Assembly (NCBI GenBank): GCA_022353185.1
Contig: JAKRWB010000065.1
Span: 1-16,756 of the forward strand
Reading direction: 5' to 3'
Length of the DNA stretch: 16,756 bases
From: ANME-2 cluster archaeon
Lineage (GTDB): Archaea; Halobacteriota; Methanosarcinia; Methanosarcinales; Methanocomedenaceae
A model generated the notes under the pieces. That model was not told the origin of the DNA and made no database searches. It was given only the letters and a program-made list of their open reading frames with translations. Positions 14,759 through 16,756 of the stretch are shown here, in pieces. Positions within the stretch are counted from its first letter, which is position 1; every line of letters begins with the position of its first letter. Made by a program: the position numbers and the translations under genes.

Positions 14759-16144
14759 ATGAATACGATCGAATTGATCTGCCGGGGCGAATCTGAAACT
14801 CTGGAATTTAAAGAATCATTCTCATTGAGAGATGAGATCGGTGCTGCGATCTCTGCTTTTTCCAATACGAAGGGTGGGGTAGTTCTGATTGGTGTCACGG
14901 ATGTGGGGGGTGTCAAAGGAATTGATGTCGGGGCAAATACAATTGAAAATGAAGCGGGTTATATCAAGAGGCACACTGACCCACCGATATTTCCTTTCAT
15001 CAAGGTCTTTGAAGTTGATGGCAAAAACGTCGTTGCAATTGAGGTGGAAGAATCCAGTGATAAGCCCATTTTCGTTAAAAAATATGCACACAAGCGAGTG
15101 GGGAAGTCCAACCATCGCATGTTATCATCAGAGATGCGAAGACTTGCGCATGAGGATAAACCAAAACTGCTATGGGATGAGAGAATATGCGAAGATGCAG
15201 GTCTTGAAGATATAGATGAAGAAAAGGTGCGATGGTTCCTGGAAAAAGCAAGGTTTGAACGAAGATTAGAGGTAAGTTATGATACTCCGATCATAGATGC
15301 ATTGGAGAGATTAAATCTCATCAAGAAAAATAATTTGACGGATGCAGCTATCTTATTGTTTGGAAAAAGACCTCAGAAGTTCTTCCTGCAATCGAAAGTG
15401 AGGTGTGCGCGCTACAAAGGTACAACACCGGTTGATTTTATTGATCTGAGAGTTATTGAAGGAACTATAGTTGATCAGGTGGATGATGCAGAAAAATTCA
15501 TTCTCTCCCATATCAAAAAGGCAGCTAAAATTGTAGGATTTAAGAGGGTGGAAGCATTGGAATACCCCCTGAATGCTCTGAGAGAGGCTATTGTAAATGC
15601 AATTTGTCACAGGGACTATGCATCAAGTGGTGATATCACAATCGGAATATTTGACGATAGGATCGAGATCTCTAATCCCGGAACGCTGCCAGAACCCCTG
15701 ATGCCTGTTGATCTGAAGCATAAGCATATGTCTATTCCAAGGAATCCGTTAGTTGCGAATGCATTTTTCATGATAAGGAATGTTGAACAGTGGGGAGAAG
15801 GAACAAATAAGATCGTACAATGGTGCACAGAATACGGATTGAGAGAACCGGATTTTGAGAACATTGCAGGAGGTTTTCTTGTCAGTTTTTATGCACCGGA
15901 CGATATCTTATCATTAATCCCTGAATCAGGGAAGATCAATTTAGAGGAACTTGGATTAAATGAGAGGCAGATAAAAGGGATTGAACTCATTTTCAAAAAT
16001 GGAAGAATTACAAATAGTGAGTACGCAAGAGAATTTAACATTTCAAGAAATAGTGCAACCAATGATCTGACCAGTTTTATTGAAAAAGGATTGATAAAGA
16101 GGATTGGTAAGGGTAGGGGATGCAACTATGTCCCAAAAATTTGA
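14759..16144 (+). CDS. AlbA_2 (Schlafen AAA_4-like) / HATPase / winged-helix protein
   Basis: A 461-residue protein of the widespread 'ATP-binding, putative transcriptional regulator' family. The N-terminal AlbA_2 domain covers about 8-130: GESETLEFKES (10-20), ISAFSNTKGGVVLIGV (31-46) and HKRVGKSNHRM (111-121). The middle holds a GHKL-type ATPase related to the RecG-like HATPase_c_4. The N-box is LREAIVNAICHRDY (274-287), with NPG at 306-308 and GEGTNKI (346-352). A winged helix occupies about 400-458 (LNERQIKGIELI, YAREFNISRNSATNDL, KGLIKRIG). Its role, in gene regulation or defence, is unknown. I chose ATG 14759 because an upstream in-frame ATG (14684) would add 25 residues unlike the family and a TATA-like box lies between the two. 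It interrupts a run of glycosyltransferase genes and has different codon use, suggesting insertion. Confidence 0.88.
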   Translation: MNTIELICRGESETLEFKESFSLRDEIGAAISAFSNTKGGVVLIGVTDVGGVKGIDVGANTIENEAGYIKRHTDPPIFPFIKVFEVDGKNVVAIEVEESSDKPIFVKKYAHKRVGKSNHRMLSSEMRRLAHEDKPKLLWDERICEDAGLEDIDEEKVRWFLEKARFERRLEVSYDTPIIDALERLNLIKKNNLTDAAILLFGKRPQKFFLQSKVRCARYKGTTPVDFIDLRVIEGTIVDQVDDAEKFILSHIKKAAKIVGFKRVEALEYPLNALREAIVNAICHRDYASSGDITIGIFDDRIEISNPGTLPEPLMPVDLKHKHMSIPRNPLVANAFFMIRNVEQWGEGTNKIVQWCTEYGLREPDFENIAGGFLVSFYAPDDILSLIPESGKINLEELGLNERQIKGIELIFKNGRITNSEYAREFNISRNSATNDLTSFIEKGLIKRIGKGRGCNYVPKI

Positions 16145-16175
16145 TTGTGCAATTATTGTGCAATTATTGTGCAAT
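16144..16175. repeat. Three tandem ATTGTGCAATT units at the AlbA_2 stop codon
   Basis: ATTGTGCAATT at 16144-16154 and 16155-16165, then ATTGTGCAAT at 16166-16175. Each holds a TTG-TG-CAA near-palindrome and the first begins in the last base of the stop codon. The units are 11 bp apart, about one helical turn, as in an array of protein-binding sites on one DNA face. Confidence 0.85.
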
Positions 16176-16453
16176 AAAGAACATATCAAGATAAGCGGCA
16201 AAGAAAGGGGTGTTTATTATAAACTGCGGACGTAGCGGACGATTACAGGATTTGTTGTAAAGGTCAGAGTCAAAAATGGATCTTATTATGAAGCTGCGGA
16301 GAATGTCCCTAAAAGCATGAAGTGTTTGTGCCAAACAGATCAAAACTTAAAATCCGTGAAATCTGTGTTTTTTATTTTTTCGGACACGAAATTCACAGAT
16401 TTACACGGATTTGAATTCATTCCGGATAACCATTGCAGAGTTGAGAAAAGTAT
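16176..16453. other. Non-coding stretch with short direct repeats and an ACACGGAT-type inverted repeat
   Basis: No gene is supported here. TTATTATAAACTGCGGA (16214-16230) recurs imperfectly at 16283-16300. Positions 16350-16367 and 16394-16412 form an 18/19-bp inverted repeat with one extra base (AAATCCGTG-AAATCTGTG against CACAGATTTACACGGATTT). It is made of the same words as the element after trm1. The loop contains T-runs (16368-16373, 16375-16380), so this hairpin could also end transcription of the AlbA_2 gene. Confidence 0.6.
16350..16412. repeat. Inverted repeat of the ACACGGAT/ACAGATT family
   Basis: Arms 16350-16367 and 16394-16412 pair except for a one-base bulge. The core words CACAGATTTACACGGAT resemble those of the nested element at 9219-9508, suggesting the same repeat family on both sides of the glycosylation locus. 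Confidence 0.75.
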
Positions 16454-16756
16454 ATGAGAATTGCGATATTCCATGATTATATCGGTGCTATTGGCGGCGG
16501 CGAGAAGCTGGTGCTGACGCTTGCGCGCGGGCTCGGGGCGGATGTCATTACTACTGATGTGGATGCGGATTCTGTTTCGAAGATGGGATTTGGGGATGTG
16601 AATATTATTAGTCTTGGGAGTACTGTGAAGATGCCGCCGCTTAAGCAGATATCTGCATCTTTTAAGTTTGCGATGTGTGATTATTCGAAGGAGTATGATT
16701 TTTTTATTTTTTCGGGTAATTGGGCACATTTTGCTGCGAAGAGGCATGGACCGAAT
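16454..16756 (+). CDS. Glycosyltransferase, GT4-like N-terminal part, truncated by window edge
   Basis: An open frame of 101 codons from ATG 16454 to the right edge with no stop. It begins MRIAIFHDYIGAIGGGEKLV, which matches the start of GT4 enzymes: a first strand, then a GGGE/GGAE loop before the first helix. Further on, TLARGLGADVITTDVDADSV and YDFFIFSGNWAHFAAKRHGPN fit the N-terminal Rossmann domain, the last segment lying where GT4 enzymes read 'sG..a..a....p'. The catalytic C-terminal domain is outside the window. Codon use is like the 3' half of the preceding GT4 gene (many GCG, GCGCGC), so both probably belong to one glycan-synthesis set split by the AlbA_2 gene. Confidence 0.8.
   Translation, partial: MRIAIFHDYIGAIGGGEKLVLTLARGLGADVITTDVDADSVSKMGFGDVNIISLGSTVKMPPLKQISASFKFAMCDYSKEYDFFIFSGNWAHFAAKRHGPN

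Noticed and set aside
16340..16747. 135-codon minus-strand frame at the right edge
   Set aside because: It lies antisense to the GT4-like gene start and the inverted repeat. Its composition is rich in Arg, Lys, His and Ile and it has no domain.

Overview
The window looks like a piece of a euryarchaeal genome related to methanogens or anaerobic methanotrophs, most likely Methanosarcinales-like (ANME-2 or Methanoperedens-type lineages are plausible). The evidence is a methenyl-tetrahydromethanopterin cyclohydrolase (mch), an O-phosphoseryl-tRNA synthetase (sepS, the indirect Cys-tRNA route), an archaeal Trm1, an AglB-type oligosaccharyltransferase, a translin-family protein, TATA-box promoters and GGTGA-type ribosome binding sites. 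The lineage is inferred from gene content; no rRNA or mcrA is present to fix it.

Layout. (1) 1-3380, minus strand: M20 amidohydrolase, GNAT acetyltransferase (ATGA overlap), mch behind its own TATA box, then queE (7-deazaguanine/archaeosine pathway), which runs off the left edge. (2) 3381-3630: divergent AT-rich promoter region. (3) 3631-6356, plus strand: a small three-helix membrane protein, a translin-family protein, then sepS with its own promoter. (4) 6544-9176, plus strand: two lipoproteins that share a cupredoxin-like domain lacking copper ligands. The first also carries a cytochrome P460-like haem domain with a CNGCH motif. Six bases after the second lies trm1 (tRNA m2,2-G26 methyltransferase). 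(5) 9177-9637: a non-coding nested inverted-repeat element. (6) 9638-16756: a surface-glycosylation locus with aglB on the minus strand, then on the plus strand a membrane-anchored GT2, a GT4 with an internal hexanucleotide repeat, an AlbA_2/HATPase/winged-helix regulator-like gene, and the 5' part of another GT4-like gene.

How the genes fit together. The left half is housekeeping: C1 metabolism, tRNA modification and aminoacylation, amide hydrolysis. The lipoprotein pair is the most unusual part. It looks like an extracytoplasmic haem protein plus companion, possibly for reactive nitrogen chemistry or electron transfer. AglB and the glycosyltransferases probably build and transfer N-glycans to S-layer or exported proteins; both lipoproteins carry the N-x-T sequon NET. 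Related short repeats (ACAC-GGAT/ACAGAT words) flank the glycosylation locus and the AlbA_2 gene, and base composition changes strongly across the locus. Both suggest a mosaic, exchangeable region. I found no tRNA, rRNA, CRISPR array, transposase or integrase.
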